Positions 63,836-64,000 of a DNA stretch of 64,000 bases are shown here, one piece after another. The notes beneath the pieces were generated by a model. It was not told the origin of the DNA, searched no databases, and saw only the letters and a list, made by a program, of their open reading frames with translations. Within the stretch, counting starts at the first letter, position 1; each line of letters opens with the position of its first letter. The translations under genes and the position numbers were made by a program. This DNA comes from Bolinopsis microptera (Eukaryota; Ctenophora; Tentaculata; Lobata; Bolinopsidae): positions 10,815,453 to 10,879,452 of the forward strand of contig NC_087084.1 in assembly GCF_026151205.1 (NCBI RefSeq). Reading direction: 5' to 3'.

Positions 63836-64000
63836 CTGAAAATCACATTAGTGGTGTAGATTATGGCCTTGATGATTTGATTGAGTGAGGAGTTGAAAGA
63901 AGTCAGTTTAGATTCACTAACAAATATCTTTTAATTTATTTCAAATTTTAACGCATAAGGTCCGAAAAGAAAAAAGTTATTAAAGTAAGCATCTCCCCAG

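Overview
This window is animal nuclear DNA: AT-rich, intron-rich (GT/AG introns from about 70 bp to over 5 kb) and crowded with transposons, palindromes and minisatellites. It has no prokaryotic gene organisation. The species cannot be named from sequence alone. The gene content (a cell-fusion glycoprotein of the EFF-1/AFF-1 family, a C-type-lectin-like receptor, an animal hevein-like domain, a TSP1/Ig protein and an HNK-1-type sulfotransferase) fits a marine invertebrate that is not a nematode. From memory, fusogens of this family outside nematodes are known only sporadically (for example a ctenophore, a copepod, amphioxus).

The main content is a large plus-strand gene from 34386 to 60204 (alternative end 61451). 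I assembled it by hand from 21 phase-compatible exons, plus two alternative last exons. It encodes a signal peptide, an ectodomain of about 490 residues, one transmembrane segment and an unusually long basic cytoplasmic tail. Two stretches, the [11 protein letters not shown] motif and the NPLEW..GI segment before the membrane, match what I recall of nematode EFF-1. Its introns hold a Penelope-like fragment, three minisatellites, a 1.36-kb palindrome, a foldback element nested in a satellite, and several TIR elements. Downstream and convergent is the 3' end of a minus-strand C-type-lectin-like membrane receptor (62361-63835, continuing beyond the window).

Layout. 1-4.1 kb: a LINE tail and dispersed repeats. 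4.1-11.4 kb: a long-TIR element containing a deleted Harbinger copy, then an apparently complete Harbinger element with both genes intact. 12.2-13.1 kb: a GCCTCACA-type repeat element. 14.0-16.3 kb: a sulfotransferase gene between direct repeats. 16.6-22.7 kb: a Ty3 fragment, a CACGTG minisatellite, exons for a secreted Cys-rich protein, a MULE-like transposase fragment, a dead LINE, and a TSP1-Ig exon. 23.5-25.3 kb: a 1.8-kb palindrome. 25.6-26.7 kb: another dead LINE. 27.9-30.2 kb: a SINE, a long CA tract and a hairpin repeat. 30-34 kb: mostly unassigned, with a 10-bp minisatellite. 34.4-61.5 kb: the fusogen gene. 62-64 kb: the lectin-like receptor.

Functionally, the fusogen and the lectin-like receptor are both predicted cell-surface proteins lying tail to tail; nothing in the sequence shows that they act together. 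The rest of the window is dominated by mobile DNA, of which only the Harbinger pair still looks coding-competent.
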